64,000 nucleotides of DNA, from contig NZ_CP040077.1 in the NCBI RefSeq assembly GCF_005280735.1, positions 1,240,001-1,304,000 on the forward strand, in the 5' to 3' direction. This document shows, one piece after another, positions 45,442-53,953 of the stretch. The notes beneath the pieces were generated by a model. It made no database searches. It saw nothing but the letters and a program-made list of their open reading frames with translations, and had not been told where the DNA came from. A program made the position numbers and the translations under genes. The stretch comes from Trinickia violacea. GTDB taxonomy: Bacteria > Pseudomonadota > Gammaproteobacteria > Burkholderiales > Burkholderiaceae. Every line of letters begins with the position of its first letter. Within the stretch, counting starts at the first letter, position 1.

Positions 45442-46170
45442 TTATCGAGAATCCTTCGAGTCGGCGCGGGCCGCGCCGGGCTCGCGAGGCGGCAGGAAGT
45501 CGGCGAACTCGCGCTTGGGAAGCTTGCCGGAGACGAGGTCGTCGAACAGTTGACGCGAGCGGCCGCGCAGGTACGGCGCCATCATCGAGATCACGTGCAC
45601 GCTCACCTGATGCAGTTCGGCGCGAATCGCGTCCTGTTCGTTGTATTTGCGCGGGTTCATCACGAACTGGTACGACAGCCAGTAGGTCGAGATGACGCCC
45701 ATGTTGGTCGCGATCACCTGAATCTCTTCCGGCGTGGCGACCATTTCGTTGTCCGCAACGAGCAGCTCGCACATTTCGCGCGCGAAGCGCACCTTGTGGC
45801 TGATGATCTGCTTGAAATGGGTTTCGAGCGTGCGATTGCGCGCAAGCAGGTCGTTCAGGTCGCGGTAGAGGAACCGGTACGCCCACATGAACTCGGCCAT
45901 GTACTGCAGATAGGACCAAGTTTCGTCGATGGTCGGACGATGGTCCTCCGGAAAGCGCAGACGCCGTTCAATAGCCTGCTCGAACTGCGCGAAAATGCTA
46001 TTGATAATGTCGTCTTTGTTACGGAAATGGTAGTAAAGGTTGCCGGGGCTGATCTCCATTTCCTCGGCGATGGTCGTCGTCGTGACGTTCGGCTCGCCGA
46101 TTTCGTTGAAGAGTTTCAGCGACAACTCGAGAATGCGCTCACGAGTACGGCGGGGAGGTTTGGCTTCCAT
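45442..46170 (-). CDS. TetR-family transcriptional regulator
   Basis: A 242-residue regulator with an N-terminal TetR helix-turn-helix: RTRERILELSLKLFNEIGEPNVTTTTIAEEMEISPGNLYYHFRNKDDIINSIF. The all-alpha C-terminal ligand domain is typical, with a conserved-looking segment RFLYRDLNDLLARNRTLETHFK shared with the Burkholderiaceae TetR group that precedes LOG genes. The gene heads a TetR-LOG-SDR run and may control it. Its own operator is not recognised in the 218 bp upstream. Confidence 0.92.
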   Translation of the reverse strand: MEAKPPRRTRERILELSLKLFNEIGEPNVTTTTIAEEMEISPGNLYYHFRNKDDIINSIFAQFEQAIERRLRFPEDHRPTIDETWSYLQYMAEFMWAYRFLYRDLNDLLARNRTLETHFKQIISHKVRFAREMCELLVADNEMVATPEEIQVIATNMGVISTYWLSYQFVMNPRKYNEQDAIRAELHQVSVHVISMMAPYLRGRSRQLFDDLVSGKLPKREFADFLPPREPGAARADSKDSR

Positions 46171-46388
46171 TCTCGTCGGCCCTGGTTCCGCCGGGACTCG
46201 CGCACTGCAAGGGGTGTGTTGCGGCGTCGACCCGGCTCGGTTTCTGTGATTTTGAGACTGCCGGGCGATTATAAACCGGTCGTTCTCTTATCTAGCCTTG
46301 GATTCAGGGTTTTCACTGGTCTATTCCAGACGGTCGCTGCTTTTATCCCTTCCGCACGCACCATTGTGGGGTCCGAACCAATAACGGG

Positions 46389-47195
46389 CTATGGTCTGAT
46401 CCAATTTCCGACCCAGCGCACCACGAGCGGTCCGACGATCAGCACCCACGTCATGACGCAGAAAAAAAGCGCCACCATCACCGCCGCGCTGCCGAGGTCC
46501 TTCGCGCGCTTGGACAACTCATGACGTTCGAGCGAGATGCGGTCGATGGCGGCCTCGACGCTCGAGTTCAGCAGTTCGACGATCAGCACGAGCATCACCG
46601 AGCCGAGCAGCAGCACGTGCGAGACGGCGTCCACCGGCACGAACACGCCGCACGGCACCAGGATCGCCGCGAGCGTCAGCTCCTGACGGAACGCGCTTTC
46701 TTCGCGGATCGCCACGCGAAAGCCGTTCAGCGAGTTTTTGAGCGCGTGCCACGCGCGCGTGACGCCGCGATTGCCTTTGTACGGATTGAACGGCAGCGGC
46801 GCGAGCGGATCGTCGGGGCCGAGCGGTTCGTGGGTGTCGGCGCTGTCGTGCGAGTCGGAGAGATGAAGGCGCATCGGCGTGACCTGGGGGACGGAGTCGG
46901 CAGGGTCGCCATCGGCCGGCGCCGCGGCTCGCGGAGGGCGAGGCGGGTGGGCCGATGGAGCGCCTATTATCGCGCCCGAAGGGGAACGCGTGCTCGCCGG
47001 GTGCTTGGCGTGCGGGTCGTCGAACGACATGGTGTCGCCGAACGGCTCGGCGTCGAGCTTGGCGTCGGGTGCGGCGGCGGGTTTGGCGGCGGGTTTGGCA
47101 GAATCGGCGGCCGTCCGTTCGGGCGACGCCTGTCCCGCCCGGGACGCCGCCGGTTGCAGTGGCCGCGCGTTCGCGCCTGTCGAGCCGCGCGTCAT
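46389..47195 (-). CDS. dgkA: Diacylglycerol kinase with long N-terminal extension
   Basis: The last 120 or so residues are a classic three-helix DgkA, which phosphorylates diacylglycerol to recycle it in the membrane. It shows NSLNGFRVAIREESAFRQEL, then ELLNSSVEAAIDRISLERHELSKRAKDLGSAAV with catalytic Glu and Asn. The start is uncertain. ATG 47195 overlaps the upstream GT4 stop (ATGA) and gives 268 residues; its first 107 are Ala/Pro/Asp-rich and disordered-looking. ATG 46874 gives a normal-sized 161-residue protein. A GATAAT element in the extension (about 46973, minus strand) could be an internal promoter for the short form. Confidence 0.85.
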   Translation of the reverse strand: MTRGSTGANARPLQPAASRAGQASPERTAADSAKPAAKPAAAPDAKLDAEPFGDTMSFDDPHAKHPASTRSPSGAIIGAPSAHPPRPPRAAAPADGDPADSVPQVTPMRLHLSDSHDSADTHEPLGPDDPLAPLPFNPYKGNRGVTRAWHALKNSLNGFRVAIREESAFRQELTLAAILVPCGVFVPVDAVSHVLLLGSVMLVLIVELLNSSVEAAIDRISLERHELSKRAKDLGSAAVMVALFFCVMTWVLIVGPLVVRWVGNWIRP

Positions 47196-48223
47196 GCGGC
47201 TTGGCTTTCCTCGCTGAACGTCGGGCGCGACAGCGGTTTCAAGTGAGCCGCGAACTGCTCGGAAGCCGCCGTCCACGAGAAGCGCTCAGCCCACGCACGG
47301 GCGTGATTGCGATCGATCTTCAGCGCTTCTAGGCACGCTTCGCGCAGGTCTTCGTGCATCGCACCGGCGCCGCCGTCGCCGAGCACGTCGATCGGACCGG
47401 TCACCGGGAAAGCTGCCACCGGCGTGCCGCAGGCGAGCGCTTCGAGCAGCACGAGCCCGAACGTGTCGGTGCGGCTCGGGAACACGAACACGTCGGCTGC
47501 CGCATAGACTTTCGCGAGCTCGGCCTGCGTCAGCACGCCGAGATAGTTGACCTCGGGATAGCGCGACTTCAATTCGGCGAGCGCCGGACCTTCGCCCGCG
47601 ACCCACTTCGAGCCGGGCAGGTCGAGCTTCAGGAATGCCTCGACATTCTTCTCCACGGCCACGCGCCCGACATACAGGAAGATCGGCCGCGCCGTGTTGA
47701 GGACCTTCGACTCCATCTGATGGAAGATGTCGAGATCGACGCCGCGCGTCCACAGCACGACGTTGGTGAAGCCGTACTTTTCCAGATCGGTCTTGACGAC
47801 CGGCGTGGGCGCCATCACCGCCAGCGACGGCTTATGGAACCAGTGCAGGAACTTGTAGGTGGCCGACAGCGGAATGCCGAAACGCGCCTGCACGTACTCG
47901 GGAAAGCGCGTGTGATAGGCGGTCGTGAACGGCAGCTTGTGCTTGATCGCGTAGGCGCGGGCAGCGAGGCCGAGCGGACCTTCGGTCGCGATGTGCAGCG
48001 CGTCCGGCGCGAATTCGTCGATGCGCGCGTTGAGCTTGCGGCGCGGAAACAGCGACAGCCGGATCTCGGGGTAAGTCGGGCACGGAATCGTGTTGAACTC
48101 GAGCGGCGTGAGCAGCTCGACGCGATGTCCGAGCGCGGTGAGTTCGCGCGTCGTGTTCTTCAGCGTGCGTACCACGCCGTTGACCTGCGGTTCCCATGCA
48201 TCTGTGACGATCAGGATTTTCAT
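47192..48223 (-). CDS. Glycosyltransferase family 4 (mannosyltransferase-like)
   Basis: A 343-residue GT-B fold transferase. N-domain starts MKILIVTDAWEPQVNGVVRTL, with ELTALGHRVELLTP. C-domain has FLYVGRVAVEKNVEAFL and the nucleotide-sugar site FVFPSRTDTFGLVLLEALACGTPVAAFPVTGP with the EX7E-type Glu. Related proteins transfer mannose to diacylglycerol or glycolipids. Between an LpxH-like phosphatase and diacylglycerol kinase, a membrane-lipid role is plausible. Overlaps dgkA by 4 bases. Confidence 0.9.
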   Translation of the reverse strand: MKILIVTDAWEPQVNGVVRTLKNTTRELTALGHRVELLTPLEFNTIPCPTYPEIRLSLFPRRKLNARIDEFAPDALHIATEGPLGLAARAYAIKHKLPFTTAYHTRFPEYVQARFGIPLSATYKFLHWFHKPSLAVMAPTPVVKTDLEKYGFTNVVLWTRGVDLDIFHQMESKVLNTARPIFLYVGRVAVEKNVEAFLKLDLPGSKWVAGEGPALAELKSRYPEVNYLGVLTQAELAKVYAAADVFVFPSRTDTFGLVLLEALACGTPVAAFPVTGPIDVLGDGGAGAMHEDLREACLEALKIDRNHARAWAERFSWTAASEQFAAHLKPLSRPTFSEESQAA

Positions 48224-48250
48224 TGAGGGCGGTCCGATGAGGAGCAGGAT

Positions 48251-49195
48251 TTAAGCGGTGGTGGCTTTGGCTTTACGCGAGCTGACTTCCGGCGATCGCA
48301 TGACGGTCCAGTAGATCACCTTCAATTCGCCTTCGAGCGTCTCGACGAGCGCCGACAGGCTCTCGACCCAGTCGCCGTCGTTGCAATAGAGCACGCCGTC
48401 GATGTCGCGGATCTCGGCCTTGTGGATGTGCCCGCAGACGACGCCGTCGCAGCCGCGGCGGCGCGCTTCGTCGGTCATCACACGCTCGAACGAGGAGATG
48501 AAGTTGACAGCGTTCTTGACCTGATGCTTCAGGTACTGCGACAGCGACCAGTACTGGAAGCCGAGCTTGATGCGGATGCGGTTGAACCAGCGGTTCAGGA
48601 TCAGGATCATCGAGTACGCGGTGTCGCCGAGGTAGGCGAGCCACTTCGCGTGCTGGATCACGCCGTCGAACAGATCGCCGTGCACGATCCACAGGCGCTT
48701 GCCCGAGAGCGTCGTATGGAACGCCTCGCCGCGCACGTGGATGTCACCGAACGCGAGGTCGCAGAATTGGCGTGCGCCCTCGTCGTGGTTGCCGGGGATA
48801 TAGACGACATGCGTGCCTTTTCGCGCCTTGCGCAGGATCTTCTGCACGACGTCGTTGTGGGCCTGCGGCCAGTACCAGCCTTTTTTCAGCTGCCAGCCGT
48901 CGATGATGTCGCCCACGAGGTACATGTATTCCGACTCGTTGTGCCGCAGGAAGTCGAGCAGATACGGCGCTTGGCAGCCGCTCGAGCCGAGGTGGATATC
49001 CGACAGCCAGATCGTGCGGTAGCGGTGCGAGCCGGCATCGTCATCGTCGTGATGGCTGCTGGCCGATGCTGGCGGAAGACCGGGATCTTGCGGGACTGGC
49101 AGCGTGCCGCCTGGGGAGGCGGGCCGGAAGGCGGCGGGGTCGACGCTGGCGCCGATTTGGCGGAAGAGGGAAGTCGCGGACGTTTGTTGGTCCAT
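48251..49195 (-). CDS. LpxH-like metallophosphoesterase (UDP-2,3-diacylglucosamine diphosphatase family)
   Basis: A 314-residue calcineurin-fold phosphatase with the complete metal motifs: WLSDIHLGSSG, LVGDIIDGWQ, IPGNHDEGA, IVHGDLFDG and VCGHIHKAEIRD. Family members close to this length are annotated as UDP-2,3-diacylglucosamine diphosphatases; others act on nucleotides or glycolipids. The N-terminal 50 residues (about 1-55) are Pro/Ser-rich and an Asp/His patch (HHDDDDAGSH) precedes the catalytic domain. Start ATG 49195. It heads the run with the GT4 and dgkA genes. Confidence 0.88.
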   Translation of the reverse strand: MDQQTSATSLFRQIGASVDPAAFRPASPGGTLPVPQDPGLPPASASSHHDDDDAGSHRYRTIWLSDIHLGSSGCQAPYLLDFLRHNESEYMYLVGDIIDGWQLKKGWYWPQAHNDVVQKILRKARKGTHVVYIPGNHDEGARQFCDLAFGDIHVRGEAFHTTLSGKRLWIVHGDLFDGVIQHAKWLAYLGDTAYSMILILNRWFNRIRIKLGFQYWSLSQYLKHQVKNAVNFISSFERVMTDEARRRGCDGVVCGHIHKAEIRDIDGVLYCNDGDWVESLSALVETLEGELKVIYWTVMRSPEVSSRKAKATTA

Positions 49196-49329
49196 GGCTC
49201 ACGCGTCGAGTTTTTGCGATACGCGCATTCCGCCATGGGGCTGTGACTGCTCCGTGACAGTCACGAGAACTTCTTATTACGTGTCGTTTGTACCGTGCCG
49301 AGCGTTGCAAAAGCGCATCATCGGGCGGC

Positions 49330-49905
49330 TCATTGGTCTGCTGATTGCCCCGCTTGGGTGGCGGGTTGGGCGAGATCGACGGTGACGATGCGCGTGCCCG
49401 CGATGCGATCGTGCGGGAATTGCCGCTCGCGGTCGAATCGCGCGACCGCGGCCCACGCCACGAACCAGACGGCCGCGATGCCGAGCGTCACCGGCAGGCT
49501 CAAATGCAGGAGCGGATGCAAGGCAAGCGGCGGCAGGAACCACAGCCACGCCACGGCATAGCGGACCACCGCTCGCACGACCGGCACCGTGTTGCCGTCG
49601 GCGCCGACGATGCGCAGCCGCCACGTCTTCATCGGCAGTGTCTGGCCGCCGTGCGTCCAGAACCAGACGAAGTAGACGCCGACCACGAGGCCGATCCACG
49701 CGGCGAGCAGATTGTGATGGGTGAGGCCGTTGCGCTGCTGGGTCAGCGTGCCGAAGAGATAGCCCGCGAAGAACACGACGCCGAACAGGATCACGCCCTC
49801 ATACGCCATCGATGCGAGGCGGCGGCGCACGGTCGGCGGAGCGCTCGTGCGCACGGCAGAGGGTGCGGGTGTGGTTGCGTCGGCTGGAGACGTAGGGGTG
49901 AGCAC
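49330..49905 (-). CDS. RDD family membrane protein
   Basis: An RDD-domain membrane protein of about 191 residues with four hydrophobic segments and the domain marker VRRRLASMAYEGVILFGVVFFAGYLFG, then GGQTLPMKTWRLRIVG. RDD proteins transport solutes or stabilise membranes; the exact role is not established. The start is uncertain: GTG 49905 is used here, but a CTG at 49941 overlaps the DUF3106 stop (CTGA) and would give 203 residues. No ATG lies before the first helix except one within it. Last gene of the sigma-factor operon. Confidence 0.8.
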   Translation of the reverse strand: MLTPTSPADATTPAPSAVRTSAPPTVRRRLASMAYEGVILFGVVFFAGYLFGTLTQQRNGLTHHNLLAAWIGLVVGVYFVWFWTHGGQTLPMKTWRLRIVGADGNTVPVVRAVVRYAVAWLWFLPPLALHPLLHLSLPVTLGIAAVWFVAWAAVARFDRERQFPHDRIAGTRIVTVDLAQPATQAGQSADQ

Positions 49906-49937
49906 GGGCGGGGCGGGCGGGTCGCGCGAAATCGCGC

Positions 49938-50693
49938 TCAGGAGCCTTGATACACCGACGGCGCTTCGGACGGCGACACCGGCACCGGCGTCGCGGGCGT
50001 GAAGCTGCCGGGCGCCGGAATCTGCGGCGCGCCGACCGTTGCGGGTTCGCTCGCCGGACTCGGCCGCGGCAAGGCCGCAACGCTGCTGCCCGGCTGTTCG
50101 TGCTGGTTCACGAGCCGGTTGATGCCCTTGATTTCGCTTTTGGTGCCGGACGGCGGCGCGCTGACGACCGTCGGCCGGCGCTTGCGCTCGGCCGCCGCGA
50201 GCTTCTCTTTCTGCTCCTCGGGCAATTCCTGATACGCCTTCCAGGCGTTCTGGCGCGCCTGCGGCGGCAATTCCTTCGAAACCTGGTAGTTCTCGCGCGC
50301 GACGCGCCGTTGCTCCGGCGTCATCTTGGCCCACTCCGTCATGTGGTCATGGAGTCTTTTTTGCGCTTCTGGCGACATCTTCGCGAAACGCGACGCGATC
50401 TTGATCCATTTGCGCTTGCGTTCGTCGCTGAACTTGTCCCACTCGGATGCGAAAGGAGCGAGCGCTTCGTGCTGGGCGGGCGTCAGGCGCGCCCACGAGA
50501 GCGGATTGTTGTCGATCGGGAGCGACGGCAGATCAACCGTCAGCGACGTGACCGGCGACGACGCGGCAAGCGGCGCGCCGGCAGCCGGCGAGGCCGCCCG
50601 CTGCGGATAGAAACGTGGATAAGTGGCGGCGAACGCGACCAGGCCCGCGATCGCGCACCCGAACACAACGGCCAAGCCGCGCTTGTAGCTCAC
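49938..50693 (-). CDS. DUF3106 domain-containing protein
   Basis: A 251-residue envelope-associated protein. One N-terminal helix (LAVVFGCAIAGLVAFAATY, likely anchor or signal) is followed by a disordered stretch and then a repetitive helical region, with LTPAQHEALAPFASEWDKFSDERKRKWIKIASRFAKMSPEAQKRLHDHM and EWAKMTPEQRRVARENYQ, repeats of the DUF3106 type. The C-terminal region is Pro/Ser-rich. Function unknown, found in Burkholderiaceae sigma-factor operons. Gaps: 21 bp after DUF3619 and overlaps the RDD gene if its CTG start is used. Confidence 0.85.
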   Translation of the reverse strand: MSYKRGLAVVFGCAIAGLVAFAATYPRFYPQRAASPAAGAPLAASSPVTSLTVDLPSLPIDNNPLSWARLTPAQHEALAPFASEWDKFSDERKRKWIKIASRFAKMSPEAQKRLHDHMTEWAKMTPEQRRVARENYQVSKELPPQARQNAWKAYQELPEEQKEKLAAAERKRRPTVVSAPPSGTKSEIKGINRLVNQHEQPGSSVAALPRPSPASEPATVGAPQIPAPGSFTPATPVPVSPSEAPSVYQGS

Positions 50694-50714
50694 CCCGATG
50701 GTCTCCCTGCCGCT

Positions 50715-51146
50715 TTAACGGGCGCGCGACAGATACGCGTTGAACCCGTGATCGAGATACGCGTTGAGCGGCAGATCGTCGCTCAGCATCGCGGCATCGA
50801 TATCGGCGAGTTCGGCGGAGCGCTGCACGTCTTCCCAGTAGGCGACGGCAACGACGCCCAGCACGAGGGCCACGAGCGGCCAGACGCGCAAGGCGCGGCG
50901 CAGCGGCGAGACGCGGCGCGGCTCGGAGGCGGGAGCGGGCATGCCCGCATTGGCGCCGGCATGGGCGAACACCGGCACGAAAGCGGGTGCGGCGACGGCT
51001 TCCGGTTTCTTGCGGGCGAGAGCGGTACGCCGGGCGCCCGCGAGCCTGTCGGCAGCGGAGGCAGACACGTTGGCGGCGTTTTCGTCGAGCGCGCGGCGCA
51101 CTTTCAGTGCGAATTCGAGTTCTTTTGTATCGGGAGCGGAGCTCAT
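50715..51146 (-). CDS. DUF3619 family membrane protein (possible anti-sigma)
   Basis: A 143-residue protein with an N-terminal helical cytoplasmic region (ELEFALKVRRALDENAANVSASAADRLAGARRTALAR), one membrane segment (VWPLVALVLGVVAVAYW, about residues 90-106) and a short outer tail with DIDAAMLSDDLPLNAYLDHGFNAYL. DUF3619 proteins lie immediately after ECF sigma factor genes, and the topology (cytoplasmic N-terminus, single pass) fits an anti-sigma factor. That role is inference. Its ATG (51146) overlaps the sigma factor stop by 4 bases. Confidence 0.85.
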   Translation of the reverse strand: MSSAPDTKELEFALKVRRALDENAANVSASAADRLAGARRTALARKKPEAVAAPAFVPVFAHAGANAGMPAPASEPRRVSPLRRALRVWPLVALVLGVVAVAYWEDVQRSAELADIDAAMLSDDLPLNAYLDHGFNAYLSRAR

Positions 51147-51706
51147 AGCGTGATTCCTTTGGCCTTGAGCGCGGCCGCCAGTGCGTGCGTGGCTCGCGAA
51201 CAGTGTGTCTTGACACTGCCTTCGGAGCAGCCCATTGCGGCGGCGGTCTCGGCGACATCCATATCTTCCCAGTAACGCATGAGAAACGCCTCCCGTTGAC
51301 GTGCCGGTAATTTTTGGATCTCCGCGTCGATCAGCGCGAGCACCTGCTCGCGCTCGAGCTGCTGCTCGCTGCTTTCCGCGCCGATGGAGCCTTGCTCGGA
51401 TTCGAGGGTTTCGAGCGGATCGAATTCGTCGTCTTCCGCGTTGCCGAGCGACGAAAACAGGCTGACCCAAGTATTGCGCACTTTCTGGCGACGAAAATAA
51501 TCATGCGTCGCATTCTGAAGAATACGCTGAAAGAGAAGGGGAAGCTCAGCTGCCGGACGGTCGCCGTACTTCTCGGCGAGCTTGATCATCGCGTCCTGAA
51601 CGATATCTAGGGCGGCATCGTCGTCGCGCACGGCGTAGACCGTCTGCTTGAACGCGCGCCTTTCGACGCCCGCCAGAAAATCGGCGAGTTCCTTGTCTGA
51701 TGCCAT
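51143..51706 (-). CDS. ECF RNA polymerase sigma factor
   Basis: A 187-residue group IV sigma factor. Region 2: FKQTVYAVRDDDAALDIVQDAMIKLAEKY and the RILQNATHDYFRRQKVRN block. Region 4: LPARQREAFLMRYWEDMDVAETAAAMGCSEGSVKTHCSRATHAL, the helix-turn-helix. Between them is an acidic linker. Promoter motif and signal are not derivable. Start ATG 51706. Heads the operon with DUF3619, DUF3106 and RDD genes; all are on the minus strand with overlapping or close ends, so they are one transcript. Confidence 0.93.
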   Translation of the reverse strand: MASDKELADFLAGVERRAFKQTVYAVRDDDAALDIVQDAMIKLAEKYGDRPAAELPLLFQRILQNATHDYFRRQKVRNTWVSLFSSLGNAEDDEFDPLETLESEQGSIGAESSEQQLEREQVLALIDAEIQKLPARQREAFLMRYWEDMDVAETAAAMGCSEGSVKTHCSRATHALAAALKAKGITL

Positions 51707-52074
51707 CCGTGGGAATCGGCGCAGCGAGTGCGCGCCGTAATCGATTGAAAAATGTCGTAAAACCCGCGGATGCTAACAAACTTTTGCGACGCTGGGGTCG
51801 CCCGACGTGCCAAAGGCTGGCAGGAGCGTTGTTTTTACGCGGTTTTTGCAGCGAATTTTGATATGGATGCGCCCCCGGCGTGTTGCATTGCGGGACTTAT
51901 GACTTGACCGCGCTACGCACAGCGATTATCTTCGACGGTTCGCAACATAAGTGACTGTCTCTTTTGAGGCGAGCCCAAGAAGTTCGCCTGTCAACTGGAC
52001 GCGCCGCTTGAACCCGAGCCACAAGCCCGGCAGAGAGCACCCGATCAATTTTTTGCCGAAAATTCGAAAGGTGA
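51707..52074. other. 368-bp divergent region between sigma factor and ilvB
   Basis: Contains the ECF sigma gene 5' region on the left and the ilvB promoter on the right (see separate entry). No isoleucine-, leucine- or valine-rich leader ORF was found: the best short ORF (about 51865-51909) is not branched-chain-rich. Confidence 0.6.
51904..51931 (+). promoter_or_regulatory. Putative ilvB promoter
   Basis: TTGACC (51904-51909) and TTATCT (51926-51931) with a 16-bp spacer fit a sigma-70 promoter. The leader to ilvB would be about 135 nt. Confidence 0.5.
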
Positions 52075-53841
52075 ATGATGAATATGCCCAGCGCGGAATT
52101 CTCCACGTCGGATACGACCACCCCTCACGAAACTGACTCCATTGGCGCAACCGTGCTCATGCGCGCGCTCGCCGACGAAGACGTCGAATTCGTCTGGGGC
52201 TATCCCGGCGGCTCGGTACTCTACATCTACGACGAGCTGTACAAGCAAGACAAGTTTCAGCACATCCTCGTGCGCCACGAGCAGGCCGCCGTGCACGCCG
52301 CCGACGCCTATGCGCGCTCGACGGGCAAGGTCGGCGTGTGTCTCGTGACCTCCGGCCCCGGCGTCACCAATGCGGTGACCGGCATCGCCACGGCCTACAT
52401 GGATTCGATCCCGCTGGTGATCATCAGCGGCCAGGTGCCGACTGCCGCCATCGGCCAGGATGCGTTCCAGGAGTGCGATACGGTCGGCATCACGCGTCCG
52501 TGCGTGAAGCACAACTTCCTCGTGAAGGACGTGCGCGACCTCGCGGCCACCGTCAAGAAAGCGTTCTACATTGCCCGCACCGGTCGTCCCGGCCCCGTGC
52601 TGATCGACATTCCGAAGGACGTGTCGAAGACGCCGTGCCAGTACGAGCCGTTGAAGAGCGTGTCGCTGCGCTCGTACAACCCGGTCACCAAGGGCCACTC
52701 GGGCCAGATCCGCAAGGCCGTCGCGCTCTTGCTGTCGGCCAAGCGCCCGTACATCTACACCGGCGGCGGCATCATTCTCGCCGACGCGTCGCGCGAGTTG
52801 AACCAGTTCGCCGATCTGCTCGGCTACCCCGTCACGAATACGCTGATGGGCCTCGGCGGCTATCGCGCGAGCGACAAGAAGTTCCTCGGCATGCTCGGCA
52901 TGCACGGCACGTACGAAGCCAACATGGCGATGCAGAACTGCGACGTGCTGATCGCCATCGGCGCACGCTTCGACGATCGCGTGATCGGCGATCCGGCGCA
53001 CTTCGCCTCGCGTCCGCGCAAGATCATCCATATCGACATCGATCCGTCCTCGATCAGCAAGCGCGTGAAGGTCGACATTCCGATCGTCGGCGACGTGAAG
53101 GAAGTGCTGAAGGAATTGATCGAGCAATTGCAGCACGCCGAGCATGGCCCCGACACCGAAGCGCTCGCGCAATGGTGGAAGGACATCGAAGGCTGGCGCT
53201 CGAAGAATTGCCTCAAGTACGACCGCGAGAGCGAGATCATCAAGCCGCAATACGTCGTCGAAAAGCTCTGGGAGCTCACCGACGGCAACGCGTTCGTCTG
53301 CTCGGACGTCGGCCAGCACCAGATGTGGGCCGCGCAGTTCTATCGCTTCAACAAGCCGCGCCGCTGGATCAACTCGGGCGGCCTCGGCACGATGGGCTTC
53401 GGCCTGCCGGCGGCGATGGGCGTCAAGATGGCGCACCCGGATGACGAAGTCGTCTGTATCACGGGCGAAGGCTCGATCCAGATGTGCATCCAGGAGCTCT
53501 CGACCTGCAAGCAGTACGAGACGCCGATCAAGATCGTCTCGCTCAACAACCGCTACCTCGGCATGGTCCGCCAGTGGCAGCAGATCGAATACAGCAAGCG
53601 CTATTCGCATTCGTACATGGATGCGCTGCCGGATTTCGTGAAGCTCGCCGAGGCGTACGGCCACGTCGGCATGCGCATTGAAAAGACTTCGGATGTCGAG
53701 CCGGCGCTCAAGGAAGCGCTGCGTCTGAAGGATCGCACCGTATTTCTCGACTTCCAGACCGATCCGACCGAAAACGTCTGGCCGATGGTTCAGGCCGGCA
53801 AGGGCATCACTGAGATGCTGCTCGGATCGGAAGACCTATAA
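52075..53841 (+). CDS. ilvB: Acetolactate synthase large subunit
   Basis: A 588-residue ThDP/FAD enzyme that makes acetolactate or acetohydroxybutyrate, the first step of valine/leucine/isoleucine synthesis. Blocks: GATVLMRALADEDVEFVWGYPGGSVL, VRHEQAAVHAADAYARSTGKVGVCLVTSGPG with catalytic Glu, and the ThDP loop TGEGSIQMCIQELSTC followed by VSLNNRYLGMVRQWQ. Two adjacent ATGs occur at 52075 and 52078; the GAAAGG site gives better spacing (6) for the second. It leads an ilvB-ilvH-ilvC run. The gene could also be called ilvI. Confidence 0.97.
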   Translation: MMNMPSAEFSTSDTTTPHETDSIGATVLMRALADEDVEFVWGYPGGSVLYIYDELYKQDKFQHILVRHEQAAVHAADAYARSTGKVGVCLVTSGPGVTNAVTGIATAYMDSIPLVIISGQVPTAAIGQDAFQECDTVGITRPCVKHNFLVKDVRDLAATVKKAFYIARTGRPGPVLIDIPKDVSKTPCQYEPLKSVSLRSYNPVTKGHSGQIRKAVALLLSAKRPYIYTGGGIILADASRELNQFADLLGYPVTNTLMGLGGYRASDKKFLGMLGMHGTYEANMAMQNCDVLIAIGARFDDRVIGDPAHFASRPRKIIHIDIDPSSISKRVKVDIPIVGDVKEVLKELIEQLQHAEHGPDTEALAQWWKDIEGWRSKNCLKYDRESEIIKPQYVVEKLWELTDGNAFVCSDVGQHQMWAAQFYRFNKPRRWINSGGLGTMGFGLPAAMGVKMAHPDDEVVCITGEGSIQMCIQELSTCKQYETPIKIVSLNNRYLGMVRQWQQIEYSKRYSHSYMDALPDFVKLAEAYGHVGMRIEKTSDVEPALKEALRLKDRTVFLDFQTDPTENVWPMVQAGKGITEMLLGSEDL

Positions 53842-53953
53842 GGACGCTTGCCCGCGCCGGCTTCGGCTCTCGCGCGCCTTCACGAAGGGCGCAACGAAGA
53901 CGAAGCGGCGGCAACCGTTCGCATCGACATCTGGATAGACTGGGAAATCAACC

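Noticed and set aside
51707..52074. Branched-chain leader peptide upstream of ilvB
   Set aside because: Short ORFs in this gap are not enriched in Ile, Leu or Val codons, and there is no terminator before ilvB.
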